From Alphaproteobacteria bacterium (GTDB lineage: Bacteria > Pseudomonadota > Alphaproteobacteria > Sphingomonadales > Kordiimonadaceae), in the NCBI GenBank assembly GCA_006226495.1, contig SBGU01000060.1:1-64000 (forward strand): a DNA stretch of 64,000 nucleotides, written 5' to 3'. Made by a program: the position numbers and the translations under genes. Shown piece after piece: positions 25,898-33,679 of the stretch; the first letter of the stretch is position 1, and each line of letters starts with the position of its first letter. The notes beneath the pieces are model-generated. The model was not told the DNA's origin. It saw only the letters and a list, made by a program, of their open reading frames with translations, and made no database searches.

Positions 25898-27372
25898 ACC
25901 GCGCCCCGATCCTGATCGCCGCAGCCTGCCTGGTCGCAGGTGCTGCCGGCGGCTATTTCTACGCCACCAGCACGGCGCCCGCCACACCCGCCGCCGAAGG
26001 CAAATCCGGCGGCGAACGTGAAGTGCTGTACTGGGTCGCGCCCATGGACCCGAGCTATCGGCGCGACGGGCCCGGCAAATCGCCCATGGGCATGGACCTG
26101 ATCCCGGTTTATGCCGACGAGGCAAAATCGGCGAGCACAGGCGGTGTGCAGATTGACCCCTTGCTGGTGAACAGCATCGGTGTGCGCACGGTGGCAGCCG
26201 AGCGGCGCGACCTGACCCCCACCATCCGCACGGTCGGGCGCATCGCCTATGACGACAAGGGCACAGCCCATGTGCATGTGCGCGCGCCCGGCTGGATCGA
26301 AAAGCTGCATGTGCGGGCGGCTGGCGAAATCGTGAAAGCCGGCCAGCCGCTGTTCGATGTCTATTCGCCCGACCTGATCACCGCGCAGGCCGAATATCTG
26401 CAGGCACTGGCCGCCGGACGCACAACCCTGGCCAATGCAGCGAAGGACCGGCTGCTGGGCCTGGGCCTGACAGTTGCAGACATCGACAGCCTGGCGGCCC
26501 GCAAGAAACCGATCGAACGCTTGACCGTGCGGGCACCAATTTCCGGTACCGTGACCTCGCTGAAGGTCAGCGATGCCGCACGGCTGATGCCCGGCGAACC
26601 GGCGCTGACGGTCGTTGACCTGTCGAAGGTATGGCTGATCGCCGACGTGTTCGAAAGCGACATGGCTGCCGTGCGGCCGGGTGCCACCATTACCGCGCGC
26701 ACCAGCACCCTGCCGGGTGTGGCTGTGACTGGCACCGTAGATCATATCTACCCCGACCTTGATGCCGTGACCCGTACCAACCCCGTGCGTGTGGTGCTGG
26801 ACAACAGGGATGGCCGCTTCCGGCCCGGCATGTTCATGGACGTGGATATCTCCCGCGCGGCCATCCCGGATGTGCTGGTGGTGCCCACGTCCGCCGTGAT
26901 CAGGCTGGGGACCAGCGACCATGTGATTGTGGCGGAAGGTGAAGGCCATTTCCTGCCCGCCAGGGTGACCCTGGGCGCGGAAGCCGACGATATGGTCGAA
27001 ATCCGGTCGGGCCTTGATGCCGGAGAGAAAGTTGTGGTCGCCGGCCAGTTCATGCTGGATGCGGAAAGCAGCTTCCAGGGTGCCAGCCTGCGCATGGCGT
27101 CGCCCAGGGAAAAAGAAATGGCCGAAGCCGTGGAGACCGAAACCTTCACCCGCGGCAAAGTCAACTCGGTGGATATTGCCAACCATATGGTGAATGTCAG
27201 CCACGATGCGGTTGAAGCCATCGGCTGGCCGGCCATGACCATGGATTTCCCGGTGGCGCCGGATGTCGACCTCGAGGAAGTGCATGAAGGTGCCATGATC
27301 CATTTTGGCATCGGCAAGCGCTCTGATGGGCGCTACATCATCACCCTCATTCATGTGATGGGGGCTATGTAA
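25894..27372 (+). CDS. cusB: RND periplasmic adaptor CusB with N-terminal metal-binding domain and fused CusF domain
   Basis: A 492-residue membrane-fusion protein. An N-terminal anchor is followed by a heavy-metal-binding domain (about 48-80, YWVAPMDPSYRRDGPGKSP then MGMDLIPVY). Lipoyl/barrel-sandwich and beta-barrel domains follow (VHVRAPGWIEKLHVRAAGEI, LTVRAPISGTVTSLKV, VWLIADVFESDMAAVRPG). The last 80 residues match the copper chaperone CusF, with His437, Trp445, Met448 and Met450 at the same spacing as His36, Trp44, Met47 and Met49 of E. coli CusF. It links CusA and CusC and can receive Cu(I)/Ag(I) itself. Separate cusF is not needed in this operon. Start overlaps cusC stop; stop overlaps cusA start. 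Confidence 0.92.
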   Translation: MNRAPILIAAACLVAGAAGGYFYATSTAPATPAAEGKSGGEREVLYWVAPMDPSYRRDGPGKSPMGMDLIPVYADEAKSASTGGVQIDPLLVNSIGVRTVAAERRDLTPTIRTVGRIAYDDKGTAHVHVRAPGWIEKLHVRAAGEIVKAGQPLFDVYSPDLITAQAEYLQALAAGRTTLANAAKDRLLGLGLTVADIDSLAARKKPIERLTVRAPISGTVTSLKVSDAARLMPGEPALTVVDLSKVWLIADVFESDMAAVRPGATITARTSTLPGVAVTGTVDHIYPDLDAVTRTNPVRVVLDNRDGRFRPGMFMDVDISRAAIPDVLVVPTSAVIRLGTSDHVIVAEGEGHFLPARVTLGAEADDMVEIRSGLDAGEKVVVAGQFMLDAESSFQGASLRMASPREKEMAEAVETETFTRGKVNSVDIANHMVNVSHDAVEAIGWPAMTMDFPVAPDVDLEEVHEGAMIHFGIGKRSDGRYIITLIHVMGAM

Positions 27373-30300
27373 TGATCCCCGCTCTTATCCGAACCGCCAT
27401 CCGCAACCGTTTCATGGTGCTGGTGATGGGGGCGCTGTTGCTGGCCGGCGGCCTGCTTGCGCTCAAACAAACGCCGCTTGATGCCATCCCCGACCTGTCG
27501 GACGTGCAGGTGATCGTGAAAACCAGCTACCCCGGCCAGGCGCCGCAGGTGGTGGAAGACCAGGTTACCTATCCGCTGACCACAGCGCTCCTGGCTGTGC
27601 CGAAGGCGACGACGGTGCGTGGTTTTTCCTTCTTTGGCGACAGTTATGTCTATGTGCTGTTCGAGGACGGCACCGACCTTTATTGGGCGCGTTCCCGCGT
27701 GCTGGAATATCTGAACCAGGTGGCGGGGCAATTGCCCGCAGGCGTGCGCCCGACCCTGGGACCCGATGCCACAGGCGTTGGCTGGGTGTACCAGTATGCG
27801 CTGGTGGACCGCACCGGCCAGCATGACCTGGCGGAACTGACCAGCCTGCAGAACTGGTTCCTGAAGTTTGAACTGCAAAGCGTGCCGGGCGTGGCAGAAG
27901 TGGCCACCATCGGCGGCATGGTGCGCCAGTATCAGGTGGTGCTGGACCCGAACAAGCTGCGCATCTTCAACCTGACCCTGGCACAGGTGCGGCAAGCGAT
28001 CGAGCAGGGCAATGCCGAGGTTGGCGGGTCGGTGATCGAGATGGCCGAAGCCGAATATATGATCCGCGCCAAGGGGTATGTCTCGTCCGCCGACGACCTG
28101 AAAGCCATTCCGGTCGGACGCCTGAACGCCGGCACGCCCTTGCTGCTGGGCGACATTGCCGACATTTCGGTGGGTCCGCAGATGCGGCGCGGCGTGGGTG
28201 AACTGAACGGCGAAGGTGAAGCCGTGGGCGGTGTTGTCGTGCTGCGGATGGGTGAAAATGCGCTGGCGACCATCAAGGCGGTCAAGGCCAAGCTCGCAAC
28301 GCTGAAGGCCGGGCTGCCCGACGGCGTGGAACTGGTCACCACCTACGACCGCTCGGGCCTGATCGAACGGGCGGTTGAAAACCTTGAACACAAACTGATC
28401 GAGGAATTCATTGTCGTCGCCATCGTGTGTGCGCTGTTCCTGTTGCACTTCCGTTCGTCGCTGGTGATCGTCATCACCCTGCCCTTGGGCATCCTCGCCG
28501 CCTTTATCGTGATGAAACTGCAGGGCATCAATGCCAACATCATGTCCCTGGGCGGCATTGCCATCGCCATCGGCGCCATGGTGGATGCGGCCATCGTGAT
28601 GATCGAATCCCTGCACCGGCGTATGGAGCATGAAGAGGTGACGAAAGAAAACCGCTGGCAGATCATCGGCGAAGTCTGCGCCGAAGTGGGGCCGGCGCTC
28701 TTTTTCTCGCTTCTCATCATCACGGTCAGCTTCATGCCTGTGTTTGCGCTCGAAGCCCAGGAAGGCCGGCTGTTCAAACCGCTTGCCTTCACCAAAACCT
28801 ATGCCATGGCGGCGGCGGCCATGCTGTCCGTCACCCTGGTGCCGGTGCTGATGGGATACCTGATCCGGGGTCGTATGCGACCGGAGACCGCAAACCCGAT
28901 CAACCGGGCGCTGATGGCGATCTACAGACCACTTCTGAAGGCCGTGCTGGCATTCCCGAAACTGTCGGTGCTGTTCGCCCTTGCCATCACCCTGTCGGGC
29001 CTTATCCCGCTCAGCCGGCTGGGCAGCGAATTCATGCCTGACCTCAATGAAGGTGACCTTCTCTATATGCCATCGGCCTTTCCCGGTGTTTCCATCGGCA
29101 AGGTGACCGAGATCATGCAACAGACCAACAAGATGATCATGGCGGTGCCCGAGGTGGCAACAGCTTACGGCAAGGCCGGGCGGGCGCTCACTGCGACCGA
29201 CCCCGCCCCCCTGACCATGATCGAAACCACGGTGCAGTTGAAACCCAGAAGCGAATGGCGGCAGGGCATGACCATCGAAAAGATCCGGGCCGAACTCAAT
29301 GAGACCGTGAAGATACCGGGTCTGACCAACGCCTGGGTGATGCCGATCAAGAACCGCATCGACATGCTGGCCACCGGCATCAAGACCCCGGTGGGTATCA
29401 AGATCAGCGGGCCTGACCTGAAGGTCATCGCCGGCATCGGCACCGACGTGGAACGTATCCTCAAGGGCGTGCCCGGTACCCTGTCGGCCTATGCCGAACG
29501 GGTGGTCGGCGGGCGCTATATCGAGGTTGAGGTCAGGCGTGCCGACGCGGCCCGCGTAGGCATGAGCGTCGCAGCGGTCGAGGATGTGGTGCGGTCCGCC
29601 ATCGGCGGTGCCGACATCGGCCAGTCAGTCGAGGGGCTGGAACGCTATCCCATCAACCTTCGCTTCCCGCGTGATGTGCGCGACAGCCCGTCGAAGCTGG
29701 GTGAACTGCCGGTCGTCACCCCCACGGGGGCGCAGGTGCCCCTGAAGGCGCTGGCCGACATTCATATCACTGAAGGACCGGGCATGATCCGCAGCGAAAA
29801 CGCCCGCCCCGGCGGCTGGGTGTTTGTCGACATCGAAGGCAGCGACATCGGGTCCTATGTAGCCAATGCCCGCGCGGTACTGGACAGGGACCTGAAACTG
29901 CCGGCGGGTTACACCCTCGCCTGGTCGGGCCAGTTCGAATATCTGGAACGCGCGCGTGAACGGTTGACCCTGATTGTACCCGCCACCCTGCTGGTGATCG
30001 TGATCCTGTTGTTCATGGTATTCCGGCGCGCGGGCGATGTGGCCATCGTGATGCTGTCTGTACCCCTGGCCCTGACCGGCAGTTTCTGGTTCCTTGATAT
30101 GCTGAGCTATAACCTGTCGATCGCGGTGGCGGTGGGGCTGATCGCGCTTGCGGGTGTGGCGGTCGAAACCGCTGTGCTGATGCTGCTGTTCCTGCATCAG
30201 GCGCACAAGGAGCACCTGGCGCGCGATGGCAACAATATCGACCTGAAGGCCGTAGTGATGGACGGGGCACTGTTACGCTTGAGGCCCAAGATGATGACTG

Positions 30301-30479
30301 TCTTCACCATCGTCGCCGGCCTTGTGCCCGTGATGTATGGCACCGGCACGGGGTCGGAGGTCATGCGCCGGATCGCGGCGCCCATGGTGGGCGGCATGGC
30401 CACGGCCACGGTGCTGACCCTTCTGGTGATCCCGGCGATCTATTATCTGTGGATGAGCCTGGGGCGGCGTGAGCCCTAG
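27372..30479 (+). CDS. cusA: Cu(I)/Ag(I) RND efflux pump CusA
   Basis: A 1,035-residue inner-membrane RND transporter with 12 transmembrane segments and two large periplasmic loops. Met566, Met616 and Met665 fall in the sequence contexts LLYMPSAFPG, APLTMIETT and NRIDMLATGIK. Their spacing (50 and 49) equals that of the three-methionine metal site of E. coli CusA (573, 623, 672), which argues for copper/silver rather than Co/Zn/Cd. The proton-relay Asp is in GAMVDAAIVMIESL. Start ATG overlaps the cusB stop (TAATG). A strong stem-loop follows the stop. Confidence 0.95.
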   Translation: MIPALIRTAIRNRFMVLVMGALLLAGGLLALKQTPLDAIPDLSDVQVIVKTSYPGQAPQVVEDQVTYPLTTALLAVPKATTVRGFSFFGDSYVYVLFEDGTDLYWARSRVLEYLNQVAGQLPAGVRPTLGPDATGVGWVYQYALVDRTGQHDLAELTSLQNWFLKFELQSVPGVAEVATIGGMVRQYQVVLDPNKLRIFNLTLAQVRQAIEQGNAEVGGSVIEMAEAEYMIRAKGYVSSADDLKAIPVGRLNAGTPLLLGDIADISVGPQMRRGVGELNGEGEAVGGVVVLRMGENALATIKAVKAKLATLKAGLPDGVELVTTYDRSGLIERAVENLEHKLIEEFIVVAIVCALFLLHFRSSLVIVITLPLGILAAFIVMKLQGINANIMSLGGIAIAIGAMVDAAIVMIESLHRRMEHEEVTKENRWQIIGEVCAEVGPALFFSLLIITVSFMPVFALEAQEGRLFKPLAFTKTYAMAAAAMLSVTLVPVLMGYLIRGRMRPETANPINRALMAIYRPLLKAVLAFPKLSVLFALAITLSGLIPLSRLGSEFMPDLNEGDLLYMPSAFPGVSIGKVTEIMQQTNKMIMAVPEVATAYGKAGRALTATDPAPLTMIETTVQLKPRSEWRQGMTIEKIRAELNETVKIPGLTNAWVMPIKNRIDMLATGIKTPVGIKISGPDLKVIAGIGTDVERILKGVPGTLSAYAERVVGGRYIEVEVRRADAARVGMSVAAVEDVVRSAIGGADIGQSVEGLERYPINLRFPRDVRDSPSKLGELPVVTPTGAQVPLKALADIHITEGPGMIRSENARPGGWVFVDIEGSDIGSYVANARAVLDRDLKLPAGYTLAWSGQFEYLERARERLTLIVPATLLVIVILLFMVFRRAGDVAIVMLSVPLALTGSFWFLDMLSYNLSIAVAVGLIALAGVAVETAVLMLLFLHQAHKEHLARDGNNIDLKAVVMDGALLRLRPKMMTVFTIVAGLVPVMYGTGTGSEVMRRIAAPMVGGMATATVLTLLVIPAIYYLWMSLGRREP

Positions 30480-30540
30480 AAAAAGATGCCGGTGGAAGGC
30501 CGGGTGCTTTGGGAGCTTAAACCCCTGCCTTCCACCGTTT
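30480..30540. terminator. bidirectional terminator between cusA and astB
   Basis: An 11-bp perfect stem (CGGTGGAAGGC at 30490-30500 with GCCTTCCACCG at 30527-30537). In the plus direction it is followed by TTT only; in the minus direction by CATCTTTTTC. It sits between the convergent cus and ast operons. Confidence 0.75.
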
Positions 30541-30551
30541 CTGGCGGATCA

Positions 30552-31889
30552 TCAGATCCGCTGGAAATCATATATGGGCCCCAGGCCCATGATCTCGGTC
30601 AGCGCATCAAGCGCGACCAGGCTTTCTTCGGCCAGATGCGGGTCGGCCAGGTCGGCCGGCGCCAGCTCCTCGCGGTAATAGCGGTTGATCCAGTCCTCAA
30701 GGTCGGCAGCCAGCGCGTCGTCCAGGAGGACCCGGCCTTTCATGGCAGCCCGCTCGGCGTCCGTCAGCACGATGCGCAGCCTCAGGCAGGCGGGCCCGCC
30801 GCCGTTGCTCATGCTTTCGCGCAGGTCAAAGAAATGTGCGTGCTTGATCGGGCCACCTGACGCAACAAGCGACTGCACATAGGCATGGGTCGCCGTGTTC
30901 TCGCGCGCGTCTTCCGGCAGGATCAAGGCCATGTCGCCACCCGGCAGGGTGACAAGCTGGCTGTTGAACAGATAGGACTTGATCGCGTCCGCAAGCGACA
31001 CTTCGGCTGCCTGCACCTCGATGAATACGGGGTCAAAGTCGGCGCGGGCACGGATATCGTCCAGAAGCCTGGCCGTGTCGGCGAAGGCATGCGCGTGATA
31101 GAAAAGCACCGGCCCGTTGGCGACAGAGACGACGTCATTATGGAACGCACCGGCATCAATCGCGACCGGGCTTTGACGTGCGTGCACGACATGGGCGGCC
31201 GCAAGGCCATGGCGGCGCGCGATGGCCTCACTGATTTCAAGCGCCTGACGGGCCGGGAATTTGAGCGCCTTGGCGGCACCATCGAAAGCGGAGGCCCCGT
31301 GCACAAACAGTTCAATGCCCGGGCTGTTGTGGCGCACGCACAGGCGGCCATGGTTCGCCGCCCCCTCGTCGCCCATGCGCCCGCCGCCCGGCAGCGGGTC
31401 ATGCACAGCAAAATAGCCGGTATCGGCAAAAATGGCGCGCAGGGTGGTGGCGGACTGTTCCGCCTCGATCGAGCGGTGGAAATTCGCGGTCAGGCTGGCA
31501 GGCGTAAAATGCACACGCCCGTCGGCGGTATCGGCGGACGGCGACACGGTCGCTGCATTCGCGGTCCACATGGCGGATGCCGACATCAGGTTCGCGAGCA
31601 GCGGCATGGACGATTTGGCTGCGGCTTCGACCTTTTCGCCCAGCGATCCAGTGAAGCCCAGCGCCCACAGGGTAGCGCCGTGCGGACGTTCATGGGGTGG
31701 CAGCACCGCCTGCGGCAGCCCCATGGCGGCCAGCGCCCGCATCTTGGCCAGACCCTGAAGGGCAGCCTTTCGTGGGCTGGACACCCGGCCCGAATTGTTC
31801 ATGGACGCCATGTTGCCATAGGACAGGCCGCCATAATTGTGGGTCGGGCCCACAAGACCGTCAAAATTCACTTCCACTGCGGTGTGCAT
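30552..31889 (-). CDS. astB: N-succinylarginine dihydrolase
   Basis: A 445-residue enzyme, second step of the arginine succinyltransferase pathway (succinylarginine to succinylornithine, CO2 and ammonia). The start gives MHTAVEVNFDGLVGPTHNYGGLSYGN, the typical AstB N-terminus. DEGAANHGRLC carries the catalytic Glu, VAIDAGAFHNDVV the His and SNGGGPACLRLRIVL the nucleophilic Cys. Length matches E. coli AstB (447). It lies 13 bp downstream of astA in the same direction. Confidence 0.95.
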   Translation of the reverse strand: MHTAVEVNFDGLVGPTHNYGGLSYGNMASMNNSGRVSSPRKAALQGLAKMRALAAMGLPQAVLPPHERPHGATLWALGFTGSLGEKVEAAAKSSMPLLANLMSASAMWTANAATVSPSADTADGRVHFTPASLTANFHRSIEAEQSATTLRAIFADTGYFAVHDPLPGGGRMGDEGAANHGRLCVRHNSPGIELFVHGASAFDGAAKALKFPARQALEISEAIARRHGLAAAHVVHARQSPVAIDAGAFHNDVVSVANGPVLFYHAHAFADTARLLDDIRARADFDPVFIEVQAAEVSLADAIKSYLFNSQLVTLPGGDMALILPEDARENTATHAYVQSLVASGGPIKHAHFFDLRESMSNGGGPACLRLRIVLTDAERAAMKGRVLLDDALAADLEDWINRYYREELAPADLADPHLAEESLVALDALTEIMGLGPIYDFQRI

Positions 31890-31902
31890 ACAGGCTCCGA
31901 TC

Positions 31903-32901
31903 CTATATTTGGTAAACCATGGCGCTGTCGCCGGCCTTGAGGCCAAGCGCTTGCAAGTGCCGTGCCTTCAGGCCCACCTGGCCATCACCCCTGACTTCCG
32001 CCGTGCGGCTGCTGACAACGCAGAAGTCCTGAAGGGCCGTGTTGGCCGCCATGATTGATACGTCGCCCGCGCCCGCGCAGACCGTTTGGCCACGGGCATC
32101 CCTGATCAGGGCGATGTCCTCGGTCCGGGCATCAAGGCAGGCGCCGGCATCAAAAATATCCACTAGGCCATTATAACGCAGGCCCTGCTGGCGCAGAAGC
32201 CGGGCCGCGCCTTCCGCTCCTGCGTTCACCTTGCCGATCACGGCCTGGGCGGCATCGGGCAACAGATCGACATAGATGGGGTGGGTCGGCATCAGGTCGG
32301 CGATGAAACGATAGTCCCTGCCGCTCATGCGGTCCGCCACACCATAATCCAGCTTGAAAAAACGGCTGCCGACCGCGTCCCAGAAGGGCGAGCCATCGGT
32401 TTCATCGGTCGCACCACGGATTTCGGCGAACAGCCGGTCCGGGAACCGGTCCGGATGGCAGGCCATGAACATCAGGCGCGCATAGGACAACAGGCGCCCA
32501 CGGCCACCACCACGTTTGTCGGGCCTGAGGAACAGGGTGCCCAGTTCTGCGGCGCCGCCATAATCGTTCACCAGATGCAGAATGTCGGTGCTGACCTGGA
32601 TGTCATATTCAGGCGCCTTCTTGGAAATGCGCGATACCCGGTAGCTGTAGAACGGACGGTCCAGCCCTACTGCGGCGAAAATGGCGGACAGACCGACAAT
32701 CTCGCCCGCTTCCTCGAGCACGAACAGATACATTTCATTACCCGGTTCACGCACGTCTTTGGCGACGCTGTCGAGCGACCATTGCACCCGTTCCCGCATG
32801 GCGGCGGCATCGCGGGGCATGGTGGTCATATGTCCATCGACCGTGCATGCCAGCGCCACAAGCGCGTCCACATCGTCGATGGTTACCAGCCGTACCCGCA
32901 T
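31903..32901 (-). CDS. astA: arginine N-succinyltransferase
   Basis: A 332-residue enzyme that transfers succinyl from succinyl-CoA to arginine. The ATG at 32901 gives MRVRLVTIDDVDALVALA, as in other AstA proteins. Further landmarks are LFLRPDKRGGGRGRLLSYARLMFMA (acyl-CoA/GNAT-like core), LFAEIRGATDETDGSPFWDAVGSRFFKLDY and LMPTHPIYVDLLPDAAQAVIG. It is a single-subunit AstA. Lrp-type regulator gene lies upstream in the same direction; astC, astD and astE are not next to it. Confidence 0.94.
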   Translation of the reverse strand: MRVRLVTIDDVDALVALACTVDGHMTTMPRDAAAMRERVQWSLDSVAKDVREPGNEMYLFVLEEAGEIVGLSAIFAAVGLDRPFYSYRVSRISKKAPEYDIQVSTDILHLVNDYGGAAELGTLFLRPDKRGGGRGRLLSYARLMFMACHPDRFPDRLFAEIRGATDETDGSPFWDAVGSRFFKLDYGVADRMSGRDYRFIADLMPTHPIYVDLLPDAAQAVIGKVNAGAEGAARLLRQQGLRYNGLVDIFDAGACLDARTEDIALIRDARGQTVCAGAGDVSIMAANTALQDFCVVSSRTAEVRGDGQVGLKARHLQALGLKAGDSAMVYQI

Positions 32902-33066
32902 ACCCGTACTCCTTTGGCGCACCACGATGACACGGCGCGCGACATACTCCCTGTATTCAAGTGTAGCGAATAGGCCCGCGAATTAATGATGGAAGGCGAA
33001 CGCCAGAGCCGCAGGGTCTGTGCTTGCGCTGATCATTTGCCGCAGATTCTGCGGAAATCGGGAATG

Positions 33067-33543
33067 TCAGCCAGCCAACAAGGCATCAAGCGGGTAGCCG
33101 GAGAAGACCTTGCAGTCTTCAAGCACCGGCAGGGTATGCAGCTTGATCACCCCAATGCCGGCGCCCAGCATCTCGTCGGACAGGCGCCTGAGCTGCGCCA
33201 TGTCGCGGACCACCACATGCAACAGATAGTCGAAGGACGCGCCCAGCATGAAGCCGGATACAATTTCCTGCTTGTTGGCGATATAGGTATCAAACTTCTT
33301 GAAATCGTTCGGAAAATGGCTTTCCAGCGTGACTTCCATGAAGGCGGAAAGCACGGGCCCGATACGATCGAGCGCCACTTCGGCCCGGTAACGCTGGATA
33401 TAACCTTCATCCTCGAGCCAGCGCAGGCGGCTGAGGCACGCACTGGCCGACAGGTTGACCTTTTCCGCCAGGTCCTGGTTGGTGATGCGGGCATTTTCCT
33501 GCAGGCAGGCAAGGATGTTCAGATTGATGCGATCCAGCTTCAT
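33067..33543 (-). CDS. Lrp/AsnC-family regulator, probably of the ast operon
   Basis: A 158-residue protein. I chose the ATG giving MKLDRINLNILACLQENARI because GGGGAGG lies 6 nt upstream; the longer in-frame start at 33594 has no ribosome site. The N-terminal helix-turn-helix is ITNQDLAEKVNLSASACLSRLRWLEDEGYI. The C-terminal RAM/AsnC ligand domain has FMEVTLESHFPNDFKKF, VSGFMLGASFDYLLHVVVRD and GVIKLHTLPVLED. It probably senses an amino acid such as arginine and controls astAB, which begins 165 bp downstream. A 12-bp palindrome in its own upstream region may be an autoregulatory site. Confidence 0.88.
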   Translation of the reverse strand: MKLDRINLNILACLQENARITNQDLAEKVNLSASACLSRLRWLEDEGYIQRYRAEVALDRIGPVLSAFMEVTLESHFPNDFKKFDTYIANKQEIVSGFMLGASFDYLLHVVVRDMAQLRRLSDEMLGAGIGVIKLHTLPVLEDCKVFSGYPLDALLAG

Positions 33544-33639
33544 GGCGGCCTCCCCGGGGTTATCCGCAGAAAATTCGGCCTTCGTTTCTGCCATATCCGG
33601 TCTGTATGGTGCAACAATGGTTGTAGCAATCGCCCAAAT

Positions 33640-33651
33640 GTAACCGGTTAC
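33640..33651. promoter_or_regulatory. 12-bp palindrome upstream of the Lrp-type gene
   Basis: GTAACCGGTTAC is a perfect palindrome about 97 bp before the regulator's start, in the 136-bp gap to the dnaE2 stop. A looser dyad, CAAC-AATG-GTTG (33612-33623), lies nearby. Possible operator; no second copy was found before astA. Confidence 0.35.
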
Positions 33652-33679
33652 CGAATAATCTTCGCCTGTTTTCCGACCC

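Noticed and set aside
24212-26125. 637-residue minus-strand open frame opposite the small Cu protein, cusC and cusB
   Set aside because: Spans three overlapping plus-strand genes with clear family motifs; composition is that of a shadow frame.
27351-29120. 589-residue minus-strand open frame opposite cusA
   Set aside because: His/Gln/Arg-rich shadow of cusA without domain features; the cusA frame has full RND conservation.
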